Of a stretch of DNA of 64,000 bases, positions 43,910 through 52,116 are shown piece after piece. The notes under the pieces were generated by a model that had not been told where the DNA came from, did no database searches, and worked only from the letters and a program-made list of their open reading frames with translations. Each line of letters opens with the position of its first letter. Position 1 is the first letter of the stretch. The position numbers were made by a program, and so were the translations under genes. The stretch is from an uncultured Robinsoniella sp. (lineage in GTDB: Bacteria > Bacillota > Clostridia > Lachnospirales > Lachnospiraceae): the NCBI GenBank assembly GCA_900539655.1, contig UQCR01000002.1:1-64000 (forward strand), read 5' to 3'.

Positions 43910-44857
43910 ATGATCACAACAGTGACACTGAATGTAGCAGTTGATAAAGCTTATGTAGTAGATGAGCTGAATAAGTGCGAAGTTATGCGTGTAAAAACCT
44001 GCTCCAATACGGCAGGCGGAAAGGGACTCAATGTAGCCAAGGTTGCAAGGCTTTGCAATGAGGATGTGCTTGCAACTGGTTTTGTGGGCGGACACAATGG
44101 CGCATATGTGGAAGAATTGCTGGAGGGATGCCAGGTAAAAAGCCAGTTTGTTCACGTAAAAGGGGAGACCAGAAGCTGTATCAATGTTCTGGCTGCTGAT
44201 GGAAGTTCTACGGAATTCCTGGAGCCGGGTGAACCGATCGAGCCGTTGGAGGCAGAAGCTTTTCTGAGTCAGTTTAAGGAGATCGCAGAGAAAAGTGAGG
44301 TTGTTACCATTTCAGGAAGTGTTCCCAAAGGAGTAGACATCAACATTTATGGAAAGCTGATTGATATGGTAAAGGCAGCGGGACATAAGGTGATTCTGGA
44401 TACAAGCGGAAAGCTTTTGGAAGAAAGTATTAAGTCATGTCCAACTATGATTAAGCCGAATGACGATGAAATTGAAGCGTTACTGGGGGTATCCGTAACA
44501 AACAGGGAAGAGATTATCGCAGGTGCCATAAAGCTTAGGGAAATGGGAATACCAATGGTGGTGGTCTCTCTTGGAAGTGATGGGGCTTTGTTAATTACAG
44601 AAGAAGGTGTCTATCACGGAAAGCCGCCTAAACTGGATGTTGTGAATACAGTGGGCTGCGGTGACTCTATGACAGCAGCTTTTGCTGTGGGATTATACAG
44701 AGGGTATGATTCGAAAGAAATGCTCAGATATGCAGTGGCAGTATCTGCTGCAAATGCTTTAACCATGAAAACAGGTAGTTTTCGCCAGGAAGATATGCAG
44801 GAGATACTGCCACAGGTAGAAGTTTATGAAGTATCTAGTACAGCATCCAGACAGTAA
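43910..44857 (+). CDS. PfkB-family hexose-phosphate kinase (LacC/FruK type)
   Basis: A 315-residue ribokinase-like enzyme. The N-terminal signature is NTAGGKGLNVAKVARLC (about 34-50) and the C-terminal ATP/catalytic motif VNTVGCGDSMTAAFAVG (about 243-259), with the catalytic Asp in GCGDS. The start MITTVTLNVAVDKAY is typical of the tagatose-6-phosphate/1-phosphofructokinase group. With the neighbouring aldolase and dehydrogenase, tagatose-6-phosphate is the likeliest substrate: galactitol-1-P to tagatose-6-P to tagatose-1,6-P2 to triose phosphates. AGGAGG is upstream. Confidence 0.85.
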   Translation: MITTVTLNVAVDKAYVVDELNKCEVMRVKTCSNTAGGKGLNVAKVARLCNEDVLATGFVGGHNGAYVEELLEGCQVKSQFVHVKGETRSCINVLAADGSSTEFLEPGEPIEPLEAEAFLSQFKEIAEKSEVVTISGSVPKGVDINIYGKLIDMVKAAGHKVILDTSGKLLEESIKSCPTMIKPNDDEIEALLGVSVTNREEIIAGAIKLREMGIPMVVVSLGSDGALLITEEGVYHGKPPKLDVVNTVGCGDSMTAAFAVGLYRGYDSKEMLRYAVAVSAANALTMKTGSFRQEDMQEILPQVEVYEVSSTASRQ

Positions 44858-44909
44858 CAATAGTGACAGCACTGCCTATTTTGCCATCTGGATGGAGCAC
44901 TTGAGATAT

Positions 44910-45509
44910 TTAGAAAAAATGGATTGCGTGAATTATGCCAGCCGTTCCAATGCTGTAGGCAGCAATAACCCAGGGCTTGCCAAGTAGGATAATCGTTGTG
45001 AATTTTTTCCAGTGCATCCTTGTGAGCCCGGCGATAAAGCAGAGCAGATCATCAGGAGCAGCAGGAAGGAAAATTGCAAGCATAAAAAAGATGTCAAATT
45101 TTTTACCTTTCTCCAGCCAGGATGCATACTTATCATATGTTTTTTCACTCACAAACTTTTTGACAAAGTCGATTCCGTATTTGCGTGCAATGATAAAAGC
45201 AAGGATGGAACCAATGCACATGCCGGTATAACTATAAACGAAGCCCATAACAGGTCCGAATACCAGTGCACCCACAATGCAGGTTACAAATCCTGGAAGG
45301 ACCGGTATAACTACCTGTAATGCCTGAATAAACATGAATACCAGAGGTCCCCACAGCCCAAGGCCCTTTATAAAAGCAGTCAGAGATTCCTTTGATTCAA
45401 AAATGCCTGCGCGGTACCCAAACACCGCAAATATGATACACAGGATGATTGTCAGTACGGTTATCATATTTGTTATAAGGGGAATGTGATTCTTTAATTT
45501 TTCAGCCAT
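44910..45509 (-). CDS. VTT (TVP38/DedA-like) membrane protein
   Basis: A 199-residue membrane protein with about five hydrophobic segments. The conserved VTT pattern is seen in VVIPVLPGFVTCIVGALVFGPVMGFVYSYTGMCIGSILAFIIARKYG and later FLPAAPDDLLCFIAGLTRMHWKKF. Members of this superfamily are linked to lipid scrambling and undecaprenyl-phosphate recycling. ATG 45509 has AAGGAG 8 nt before it. It converges with the PfkB gene; there is only a 52-bp gap. Confidence 0.82.
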   Translation of the reverse strand: MAEKLKNHIPLITNMITVLTIILCIIFAVFGYRAGIFESKESLTAFIKGLGLWGPLVFMFIQALQVVIPVLPGFVTCIVGALVFGPVMGFVYSYTGMCIGSILAFIIARKYGIDFVKKFVSEKTYDKYASWLEKGKKFDIFFMLAIFLPAAPDDLLCFIAGLTRMHWKKFTTIILLGKPWVIAAYSIGTAGIIHAIHFF

Positions 45510-45748
45510 AGCGGATCTCCTTGTTTCGTTTCTATTCATTTTTATGAATACAATATAATCTTATGATTGTATGTCCGGTCGGTTTCTGCAAAGTTTTGAT
45601 ATATGATGATAGCTTTTGTGTTTTAAGCCAGAATATGTGAATGTTATTTATTAAATATAGAATATATCATAAATGTTAAGAATCACTGGATGTAATTCTT
45701 AAAAAATCCTGACAAAGTTGTAAAGAAACTAATAAGTTTTTACAGGAT

Positions 45749-45800
45749 AAACAACAACCTCACTAACAGTAAAAAACTGGAAGGCGAGGTTGTTGTTTTT
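45749..45800 (+). terminator. Plus-strand terminator without an upstream gene
   Basis: AAACAACAACCTC pairs perfectly with GAGGTTGTTGTTT, followed by more T. No plus-strand gene precedes it (the upstream gene reads the other way), so it may end a short untranslated RNA from 45540-45748, or be a barrier. In the rest of this 463-bp gap I see only the eda promoter and operator. Confidence 0.6.
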
Positions 45801-45858
45801 ATGTAAAATAGAGGATTTTGCAGCGGAGCGGTTATCCGAAAAAAGAATAAATTTTCTA

Positions 45859-45887
45859 TTGACATTTTCTGAGTTTATACCTATAAT
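45859..45887 (+). promoter_or_regulatory. Promoter of the KDPG aldolase-KDG kinase operon
   Basis: TTGACA-17 bp-TATAAT, a consensus match. The start is expected near 45894. Confidence 0.8.
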
Positions 45888-45916
45888 GCAATTAAAGGTA
45901 TCGTAATTTAAAACGT

Positions 45917-45935
45917 AGTTTCATAATACGAAACT
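45917..45935. promoter_or_regulatory. Palindromic operator candidate
   Basis: AGTTTC-7 bp-GAAACT lies about 25 bp after the predicted start, a good place for a repressor of the KDG operon. No regulator gene is adjacent. Confidence 0.45.
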
Positions 45936-45972
45936 CATACAAAGCCAGATCTTAATCAGGAGGAATAAAAGC

Positions 45973-46935
45973 ATGAATGAAATTTTAAAAGAAATTTCCA
46001 GGATGGGAATTGTACCGGTAATCGCATTGGATGATGCTAAAGATGCAAAACCACTTGCACAGGCACTCTGCGAAGGAGGACTACCATGTGCGGAAGTAAC
46101 ATTCCGTACGGCAGCAGCAGAGGAGTCTATCCGTATTATGGCACAGGAATTTCCGGATATGCTGGTAGGAGCAGGAACGGTGCTTACTACGGAGCAGGTT
46201 GACCGTGCAGTGGCAGCAGGTGCGAAATTTATTGTAAGCCCGGGACTTAATCCGAAAGTTGTAAAATATTGTGTAGATAAAAACATTCCAATTACACCGG
46301 GAACCTCAAGTCCTACGGACATTGAACAGGCTATTGAGCTGGGGCTGGAAGTTGTTAAATTTTTTCCGGCTGAGGCATCGGGAGGCCTTGCAAAAATCAA
46401 AGCAATGGCAGCTCCTTATGTAAATATGAAGTTCATGCCTACCGGCGGCATAAATGCAAAAAATCTGATTGATTACTTAAATTTCCCAAAGATTATTGCC
46501 TGCGGCGGCAGCTGGATGGTGAGCAAGGATATGATCACAGCAGGGGAATTTGATAAGATCAGAGATATGACGAAAGAAGCAGTAACAGCAATGCTTGGCT
46601 TTGAGCTGGCACATGTGGGTATTAATGCAGCTGACAGGGATGAAGCGCTGCAGACAGCGGCTTCATTTGAGCAGATCTTTGGATTTGCCGGGAAGGCTGG
46701 CAATTCTTCTGTCTTTGCCGGAAGTGCAGTGGAAGTAATGAGCACCCCTGGCTATGGAAGGAACGGACACATTGCGGTCAAAACCAATTACATTGACAGA
46801 GCAGTTTATCATTTAGGAAAACAAGGCGTTGCCTTTATAGAAGAATCTTCAAAACGAGATGCAAAAGGAAACTTGGTGGCAATTTATTTAGAAGGTGAAT
46901 TTGGCGGATTTGCAGTACATTTGGTACAGAAATAA
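45973..46935 (+). CDS. KDPG/KHG aldolase fused to a VOC-type domain
   Basis: A 320-residue two-domain protein. Residues 1-205 are the class I aldolase of the Entner-Doudoroff pathway (2-keto-3-deoxy-6-phosphogluconate to pyruvate and glyceraldehyde-3-phosphate). E41 is in CAEVTFRT, the Schiff-base lysine K129 is in VVKFFPAEA, and the phosphate site is FMPTGGI. Residues from about 209 on (FELAHVGINAADRDEALQTAASFEQIFGF... GNLVAIYLEGEFGGFAVHLVQK) read as a glyoxalase/VOC-like module with an AHVGI start. Usual Eda is about 210 residues. AGGAGG is upstream. The kinase gene follows at 22 nt. Confidence 0.88.
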   Translation: MNEILKEISRMGIVPVIALDDAKDAKPLAQALCEGGLPCAEVTFRTAAAEESIRIMAQEFPDMLVGAGTVLTTEQVDRAVAAGAKFIVSPGLNPKVVKYCVDKNIPITPGTSSPTDIEQAIELGLEVVKFFPAEASGGLAKIKAMAAPYVNMKFMPTGGINAKNLIDYLNFPKIIACGGSWMVSKDMITAGEFDKIRDMTKEAVTAMLGFELAHVGINAADRDEALQTAASFEQIFGFAGKAGNSSVFAGSAVEVMSTPGYGRNGHIAVKTNYIDRAVYHLGKQGVAFIEESSKRDAKGNLVAIYLEGEFGGFAVHLVQK

Positions 46936-46957
46936 GAAATTACGGAGGAAATGATAC

Positions 46958-47983
46958 ATGAGCAAGAGAGTTATTACATTTGGAGAAATTATGTTAAGAC
47001 TGGCACCGGAAGGATATTACCGGTTTGTACAGGCGGAAAATTATGGTGCGACTTATGGCGGAGGAGAAGCAAATGTGGCTGTATCTCTGGCAAACTACGG
47101 ATTGGATGCAGCTTTCGTTACCAAGCTCCCCAAGCACGAAATTGGTCAGGCGGGTGTAAATTCACTGCGCAGATTTGGTGTGGATACTTCTTACATAACA
47201 AGAGGCGGAGACAGAGTGGGCATTTATTTTCTGGAAAAAGGTGCCAGCCAGAGACCGAGTAAAGTAATCTATGACCGTGCGGGTTCTTCTATAGCAGCAG
47301 CAACAACTGATGATTTTGACTGGGATCAGATTTTCCAAGGAGCTGAATGGTTCCATTTTACCGGAATTACACCTGCGTTAGGGGACAATGTAACGGAAAT
47401 CTGTCTGGAGGCTTGTAAAAAAGCAAAGGAAAAGGGAATTACTGTAAGCTGTGATTTAAATTACCGCAATAAGCTCTGGTCAAAGGAAAAAGCAGGCCAG
47501 GTAATGGGTGAACTTTGTAAATATGTGGATGTATGTATTGCCAATGAGGAAGATGCCAGTGATGTATTCGGGATCAAGGCAGCAAATACAGATGTAACTT
47601 CCGGTAAAGTAAACCATGAGGGCTATAAAGATGTTGCGAAACAACTGGCTGAGAGATTTGGATTCTCTAAAGTGGCAATTACCCTTCGCGGTTCCATTTC
47701 TGCAAATGATAATAACTGGGCAGCCATGCTTTATGATGGAAATGATTTTTATTTCAGTAAGAGCTATCTGATGCATATCGTAGATCGTGTAGGTGGAGGG
47801 GATTCCTTCGGCGGCGGATTAATCTATGCATGCTTAAATGATTTTTCAGCGCAGCAAACCATTGAATTTGCAGTTGCAGCAAGCTGTCTGAAGCATAGTG
47901 TTGAGGGTGACTTCAACCAGGTATCCGTAGATGAAGTGATGAAACTTGCAGGCGGAGACGGATCAGGTCGGGTACAGAGATAA
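46958..47983 (+). CDS. kdgK: 2-keto-3-deoxygluconate kinase
   Basis: A 341-residue PfkB-family kinase that phosphorylates KDG to KDPG, the substrate of the enzyme encoded upstream. The start ITFGEIMLRLAPEGYYRFVQAENYGATYGGGEANVAVSLA and the C-terminal catalytic motif VDRVGGGDSFGGGLIYA (about residue 271-287) are typical. GGAGG precedes the ATG. The last eight codons and the flanking bases are repeated in tandem downstream of the stop (see repeat entry), so the C-terminus GSGRVQR may have changed recently. Confidence 0.92.
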   Translation: MSKRVITFGEIMLRLAPEGYYRFVQAENYGATYGGGEANVAVSLANYGLDAAFVTKLPKHEIGQAGVNSLRRFGVDTSYITRGGDRVGIYFLEKGASQRPSKVIYDRAGSSIAAATTDDFDWDQIFQGAEWFHFTGITPALGDNVTEICLEACKKAKEKGITVSCDLNYRNKLWSKEKAGQVMGELCKYVDVCIANEEDASDVFGIKAANTDVTSGKVNHEGYKDVAKQLAERFGFSKVAITLRGSISANDNNWAAMLYDGNDFYFSKSYLMHIVDRVGGGDSFGGGLIYACLNDFSAQQTIEFAVAASCLKHSVEGDFNQVSVDEVMKLAGGDGSGRVQR

Positions 47984-48112
47984 AAACCTAACCGGTGCAG
48001 CCGGATCGGAACGGGAGCAGAGATAAAAACCTAACCGGTGCAGTCGGATCGGAACGGGTACAGAGAAAAAAACTAATTGGTGCAGTTGGTCTGGAACGGG
48101 CGCAGATAGATT
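47960..48112 (+). repeat. 43-bp tandem repeat spanning the kdgK stop codon
   Basis: Units begin at 47960, 48003, 48046 and 48088 (43, 43 and 42 bp apart). Each reads GGATC.G..CGGG..CAGAGA(T/A)AA and then ACCTAACCGGTGCAG or a variant. The first unit contains the last codons and TAA of kdgK; the others are untranslated copies. The third unit has lost the stop (AGAGAAAAA) and the last is the most diverged. Confidence 0.9.
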
Positions 48113-48220
48113 AAAATGAGCTATGAAACATCCTGCAGCTATAATAGAAATTTAACCTATAGCGGTGTAATATCTGACAGAACAGGATGTATAAATAGAT
48201 AAATCCTAAAATGTAAAATG

Positions 48221-48267
48221 AAAGAATAAGCATATAATTATTTGCCGATTATATGCTTATTCTTTTT
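48221..48267 (+). terminator. Bidirectional terminator between kdgK and the radical SAM gene
   Basis: AAAGAATAAGCATATAAT pairs with ATTATATGCTTATTCTTT, with T-runs on both sides. Confidence 0.85.
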
Positions 48268-48270
48268 GTA

Positions 48271-49341
48271 TTATATGCTTTCCACCTCTTGCCGGTATGC
48301 GAACAGTGTACATCCGCCCTGATGATTTCCGGCGTTTTCTTCTATAGCCCTTACCTTTTCAAAGAAATCAGATTGCAAAACTTCTAAAAGAGAAGACTGT
48401 GCAAGATTTAACTTTGAATAGGGTGAAAAGGGACATGGTTCCGCACCGCCTGTGGGATTGATATGGAAAAAGCCCCGCCCTGCGGCAAGACAGCCGCCCA
48501 TGGCTGCCTCATCACCTGGAAATGACAGAATAATCATCTTTTCACAATCAGCTTTTAACCTCAATACATTTGTATGTAACAATTTTAGATCATCATCGGT
48601 TAGAATCAGCGATTCAGTACCTTTTTCTACCGGCACATATTCTACATAAAAAATAATACTGCAGCCCTGGTTCCCAAGTCCGTCAACAAATTGTCTCCCG
48701 GTAACGTATTCCAGGTTGTGGTGGGTAACAGTGACAGATGTGCCATACAATATGTGCCGCTGCTTCAGTCCGGACATTACTTGGGAGAGCTGATCAGCGA
48801 TGCCTGCGCCTCTTCGTTGATCGGTATCGGCAGTAGTACCTTCCATACTGAGCACCGGAATTAAATTGCGGCAGTTCTGGAATAAATCTGTGTAATATTC
48901 ATCTATCAGTGTACCGTTTGTGAATACGGGAAATATAATGTCCGGATAATTCCCAGCCAATGAGAGGATATCCTTGCGAAGAAGCGGCTCACCTCCGGCA
49001 AGGAGGATAAACGATATGCCAAGTGTATGTGCCTGATCAAATATATGATTCCATTGGTGGGCTGTTAGCTCAGACTTTTGCTGGTGATCGCTGCATGCTC
49101 CGTCAGCCCGTGCATAACAGCCGGTGCAGTGAAGGTTGCAGTGAGAAGCAATACTTGCAATCAGGAAAGGGGGAATATGGATTCCATTGCGTTCCTGTTC
49201 GGCTCTTATTTTTGCATTTCTTGTGAGCTGAGGGGTAAAGTCCATTATAAAGCGACGGTTTTTCTTATCCGTAAAATAAAATTTAGCTGCAGTCCGGGCA
49301 ATAGACAAGATGCCCTGATTCATAAATAAACTGATATCCAT
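48271..49341 (-). CDS. Radical SAM protein, SPASM-like, TetR-coupled
   Basis: A 356-residue protein. The Fe-S motif is CNLHCTGC (CX3CX2C; about residues 68-75), followed by FILLAGGEPLLRKDIL and VFTNGTLID, typical of MoaA/PqqE-like radical SAM enzymes. Additional cysteines (GCLAAGRGFFHINPTGGAEPCPFSP and GGCTLF near the C-terminus) suggest a second Fe-S site of the SPASM or twitch type. No peptide precursor gene is nearby. It overlaps the TetR gene by one base (TAATG), so the two are co-translated and the enzyme is presumably induced by the TetR ligand. The function is not known. Confidence 0.8.
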   Translation of the reverse strand: MDISLFMNQGILSIARTAAKFYFTDKKNRRFIMDFTPQLTRNAKIRAEQERNGIHIPPFLIASIASHCNLHCTGCYARADGACSDHQQKSELTAHQWNHIFDQAHTLGISFILLAGGEPLLRKDILSLAGNYPDIIFPVFTNGTLIDEYYTDLFQNCRNLIPVLSMEGTTADTDQRRGAGIADQLSQVMSGLKQRHILYGTSVTVTHHNLEYVTGRQFVDGLGNQGCSIIFYVEYVPVEKGTESLILTDDDLKLLHTNVLRLKADCEKMIILSFPGDEAAMGGCLAAGRGFFHINPTGGAEPCPFSPYSKLNLAQSSLLEVLQSDFFEKVRAIEENAGNHQGGCTLFAYRQEVESI

Positions 49342-49979
49342 TACATTTCCTTTCCATGTGGGGTGCAGTAAAGCAGTTCAAATTGGTCAATATGCTTTTC
49401 TAATAATTGAAGTGCTTCTTCCTCGAGTTCGGGATGATTATCATACTGGTTAATCAACAGAAAGATGGGTGAATAAAAATTCAATGCCAGGATCTTCGGG
49501 TCTAATTCTTTGAAATATTTCTTTTTAATCATTTCACTAAATAATTGTGTTTGAAATTCAAGGGGCAAACTGAAAAAAAACATGTGATAGGTCTGACCCG
49601 CTCTGGAGCTTTTAAACTGTTCGATGGTCAACATCCTGCGAAATTTCGAGGCCTCTTCGGATTTTAACCAGAATAAAAACATAGACTTCGTCATCTCCTT
49701 TAAGGGGTGCAGCCCATTCTTAATATAGGCATTGGCCACCTGGGACAGGTCACCGTCTGGAATATTATATTCCCGTGCAACAATTGCATATTGCCCTTCA
49801 ATCCTTTTAATGATGGTGTCAAAAATATCCTGTTTGTTTTTAAAATGCCGGTAGAGGGCACTTTCACGAATTCCAACAGCACCTGAAATCTGTCTGACAG
49901 ATACACCATCGTATCCATGATCAGAAAACAGGCGCAGAGCTTCCTGCAGGATCAGTTCTTTTGTATTACGTTTTGCCAT
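49341..49979 (-). CDS. TetR-family transcriptional regulator
   Basis: A 212-residue repressor-type protein. The N-terminal HTH is RNTKELILQEALRLFSDHGYDGVSVRQISGAVGIRESALYRHFKNKQDIFD (about 3-53). The ligand-binding half is helical and diverged. It is the first gene of a two-gene unit with the radical SAM enzyme. Two copies of a semi-palindromic 16-bp site lie directly upstream, consistent with autorepression. AAAGGA precedes the ATG. Confidence 0.92.
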   Translation of the reverse strand: MAKRNTKELILQEALRLFSDHGYDGVSVRQISGAVGIRESALYRHFKNKQDIFDTIIKRIEGQYAIVAREYNIPDGDLSQVANAYIKNGLHPLKEMTKSMFLFWLKSEEASKFRRMLTIEQFKSSRAGQTYHMFFFSLPLEFQTQLFSEMIKKKYFKELDPKILALNFYSPIFLLINQYDNHPELEEEALQLLEKHIDQFELLYCTPHGKEM

Positions 49980-50003
49980 GATAATCCTTTCTTAATAAAA
50001 AAA

Positions 50004-50049
50004 GTTAACGTTTGTTCACTTAAGATTATTATAGTTAACAAGTGTTCAC
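50004..50049. promoter_or_regulatory. Two TetR operator candidates
   Basis: GTTAACGTTTGTTCAC (50004-50019) and GTTAACAAGTGTTCAC (50034-50049) are direct repeats 30 bp apart, about three helical turns. Each is a partial palindrome (GTTAACA against TGTTCAC). They lie just ahead of the TetR gene. Confidence 0.65.
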
Positions 50050-50121
50050 ATGTCAAGGAAATAATTTATTAAAAATTTTCAAAGTTTTCTCAAGCGAAAC
50101 TCAAAAAATATATGTTTCGTA

Positions 50122-50150
50122 TTGACGGCTTTAGCTTTCTGTGATATATT
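50122..50150 (+). promoter_or_regulatory. Promoter of the ABC-F leader
   Basis: TTGACG-17 bp-TATATT. The start near 50157 leaves a leader of about 320 nt before the ABC-F gene. Confidence 0.65.
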
Positions 50151-50225
50151 ACAACTAATTTAGAGTAATAAACTTGCTCAAGAAAGAACGAGGTGTCTGT
50201 AAGAATATGATTATTTGAGGACTGA

Positions 50226-50552
50226 ATGAAACTTATGAAAAGTAAATGGAAAATGAAGGCTAAGGAAAGATTAGTCTTATTTATTGTATTTACTCTGTTC
50301 AGTCTGAATCTATGCTTACGGATCATTTATGATAATATCGAACAAGTTACAAAGTGTAACCGGTACTCTTTAATAGTTACAAGAGTATGGGGCAGTTTGT
50401 ATTACAGGTTCATTTTGCCTGCTTGTTTTCGTATGCTGATTTCCCTGCTGAACAGAGTGTTTAGGAGGGATTTTTTTGTTATTAAAAGTACAGAATTTAA
50501 AAAAAGGCTATGGGATCCAGGAGCTGTTCAGCATAGACCGGCTTACCATTGA
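50226..50552 (+). CDS. Possible leader ORF overlapping the ABC-F start
   Basis: A frame of 108 codons begins with ATG behind TTGAGGA, has a basic start (MKLMKSKWKMKAKER) and a hydrophobic stretch (LVLFIVFTLFSLNLCL), and runs across the terminator hairpin into the ABC-F gene in another frame. Leader frames ahead of ABC-F resistance genes commonly govern attenuation. Translation here would pass through the hairpin. It could be a chance frame: the part beyond about residue 60 looks non-protein-like. Confidence 0.35.
   Translation: MKLMKSKWKMKAKERLVLFIVFTLFSLNLCLRIIYDNIEQVTKCNRYSLIVTRVWGSLYYRFILPACFRMLISLLNRVFRRDFFVIKSTEFKKRLWDPGAVQHRPAYH
50442..50477 (+). terminator. Attenuator hairpin containing the ABC-F ribosome site
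   Basis: A stem of 12 pairs with one mismatch (50442-50454 against 50458-50470, 3-nt loop) is followed by seven T (50471-50477). The 3' arm includes AGGAGGGA, the ribosome site of the ABC-F gene, and the T-run merges with its TTG start. It should stop transcription and hide the ribosome site unless opened. Confidence 0.8.
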
Positions 50553-52116
50553 AGAAGGAGACCGTATTGGCCTGGTGGGCTTAAACGGTGCAGGAAAAAG
50601 TACGTTACTGCACATCCTGTATGGAAGTGAACAGGCAGATGAAGGTGAGATTAACAGATACTGTGAAATTGCCATGATTGAACAGTGTCAGGAAGAGGCG
50701 GATGACCGGCAGATGCAAGATGTCAGTCCCCAGCTTCTTAGCCGTATGCAGATTAAAGATTCAGCATGTAAAAGCGGTGGAGAGAAGACAAGGCAGGCAA
50801 TTGCGGCGGCTTTATCCCAGGGGAGCAGGCTTCTGTTCGCGGATGAACCGACGACCAATCTGGATGTAAAAGGAATTGAAACTCTGGAGAAAATGCTTAT
50901 GGGTTACCGGGGCGCTTTTGTATTAATTTCTCATGACCGGTATCTGCTGGACAAGGTATGTACCTCTATCTGGGAGATTGAAGAGGGAAAGCTTCGGGAA
51001 TTTCCCGGACGTTATTCCCAGTGGAAGGAGCAGAAAGAACGGGAACGGGAATTTGCAATGTTTGAGTTTGAGCAGTACCAGCAGGAGCGTAAAAGGATTA
51101 CCATTGCCATGAATCAGGTGAAAAATGAAGCATCCCAGATGCTAAAACCGCCAAAGCAGATGGGACACAGTGAGTGGATGCTGTATAAAGGTGTGGCAAG
51201 AGAACAGCAGAAAAATGTTCAGAGCAGAGGCAAAGCCATGGAAAAACGCCTGGAAAAGCTGGAAGTTAAAGAAAAACCAAAGGAACTGGCTCCGGTTGTG
51301 ATGCGTCTGGGAATGGATAATCCACTGTCCGGGAAGACCGCAGTGAGGATACAGGGGCTGACGGTTCAGTATGGGAAAAAAATGGTTTTAAATGAAGTGA
51401 ATCTTACATTGAAGGCAAATAAATGTACCGTTATGATGGGGGCAAATGGAACCGGAAAGTCCACGCTGATTAAAAAGATTATGGAGCATCACCCCTCTGT
51501 GTATGTGAATCCGGATGTTAAAATAGGTTATTTTTCACAGGAGCACGAAACACTGGATGTGAATAGGACCGTCTTGGAAAATGTAAGGGCCGATTCTAAT
51601 TTAAAGGAGCATGTGATACGCTGTATTCTGGCGAATCTCTATCTGACCGAACAGCATATCCATAAGCCGGTCTCCGTATTATCCGGAGGTGAACGGGCAA
51701 AAGTAATGCTGGCAAGGCTGATGGCTTCTGATGTGAATGTGTTAATCCTGGATGAACCGACGAACCATATCGATATGTATACTGCAGAAGCGTTGGAAGG
51801 ATTGCTGGATAAGTGGGAGGGAACCATGCTGATCGTCACCCATGACAGAAGTCTGGCTAAAAACACGGCGGACCGGCTGGTATTCCTGGAGAATGGTAAA
51901 TTAGAAGAATTCGAGGGAAACTGGGAAGCATATGAGCAGGAAAAAGAACGTGCATCCAAACCGAAAGAAGTGCTTAAGCTTGATAAGACACTGCTCAGCA
52001 TGAAAATGGCGGAGCTGAGTATGCGGCTGCGCAAGCCAAAAAAAGGTGATAATGTGCTGAAATTAAAGGAAGAGCTGGATCAGGTGACGGAGGCTTACTA
52101 TCAGGTAAACCAATAA
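50476..52116 (+). CDS. ABC-F family ATPase, ribosome-protection type
   Basis: A 546-residue protein with two ABC domains and no membrane part. Domain 1 has Walker A GLNGAGKST, signature KSGGEKTRQ and Walker B LLFADEPTTNLD. Domain 2 has GANGTGKST, LSGGERAKV and VLILDEPTNHID. The Lys/Arg/Glu-rich linker between them (about 190-280) is the arm that reaches into the ribosome in Vga/Msr/Lsa-like proteins. The start is TTG 50476, with AGGAGG ending 6 nt earlier. Attenuated expression and size favour an antibiotic ribosome-protection role over a housekeeping EttA-like one, but the drug class cannot be read from sequence. Confidence 0.88.
   Translation: MLLKVQNLKKGYGIQELFSIDRLTIEEGDRIGLVGLNGAGKSTLLHILYGSEQADEGEINRYCEIAMIEQCQEEADDRQMQDVSPQLLSRMQIKDSACKSGGEKTRQAIAAALSQGSRLLFADEPTTNLDVKGIETLEKMLMGYRGAFVLISHDRYLLDKVCTSIWEIEEGKLREFPGRYSQWKEQKEREREFAMFEFEQYQQERKRITIAMNQVKNEASQMLKPPKQMGHSEWMLYKGVAREQQKNVQSRGKAMEKRLEKLEVKEKPKELAPVVMRLGMDNPLSGKTAVRIQGLTVQYGKKMVLNEVNLTLKANKCTVMMGANGTGKSTLIKKIMEHHPSVYVNPDVKIGYFSQEHETLDVNRTVLENVRADSNLKEHVIRCILANLYLTEQHIHKPVSVLSGGERAKVMLARLMASDVNVLILDEPTNHIDMYTAEALEGLLDKWEGTMLIVTHDRSLAKNTADRLVFLENGKLEEFEGNWEAYEQEKERASKPKEVLKLDKTLLSMKMAELSMRLRKPKKGDNVLKLKEELDQVTEAYYQVNQ

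Noticed and set aside
47960..48112. 43-bp repeats considered as CRISPR or an attachment site
   Set aside because: The units are contiguous, with no unique spacers, and derive from the kdgK gene end; no cas or integrase gene is near.
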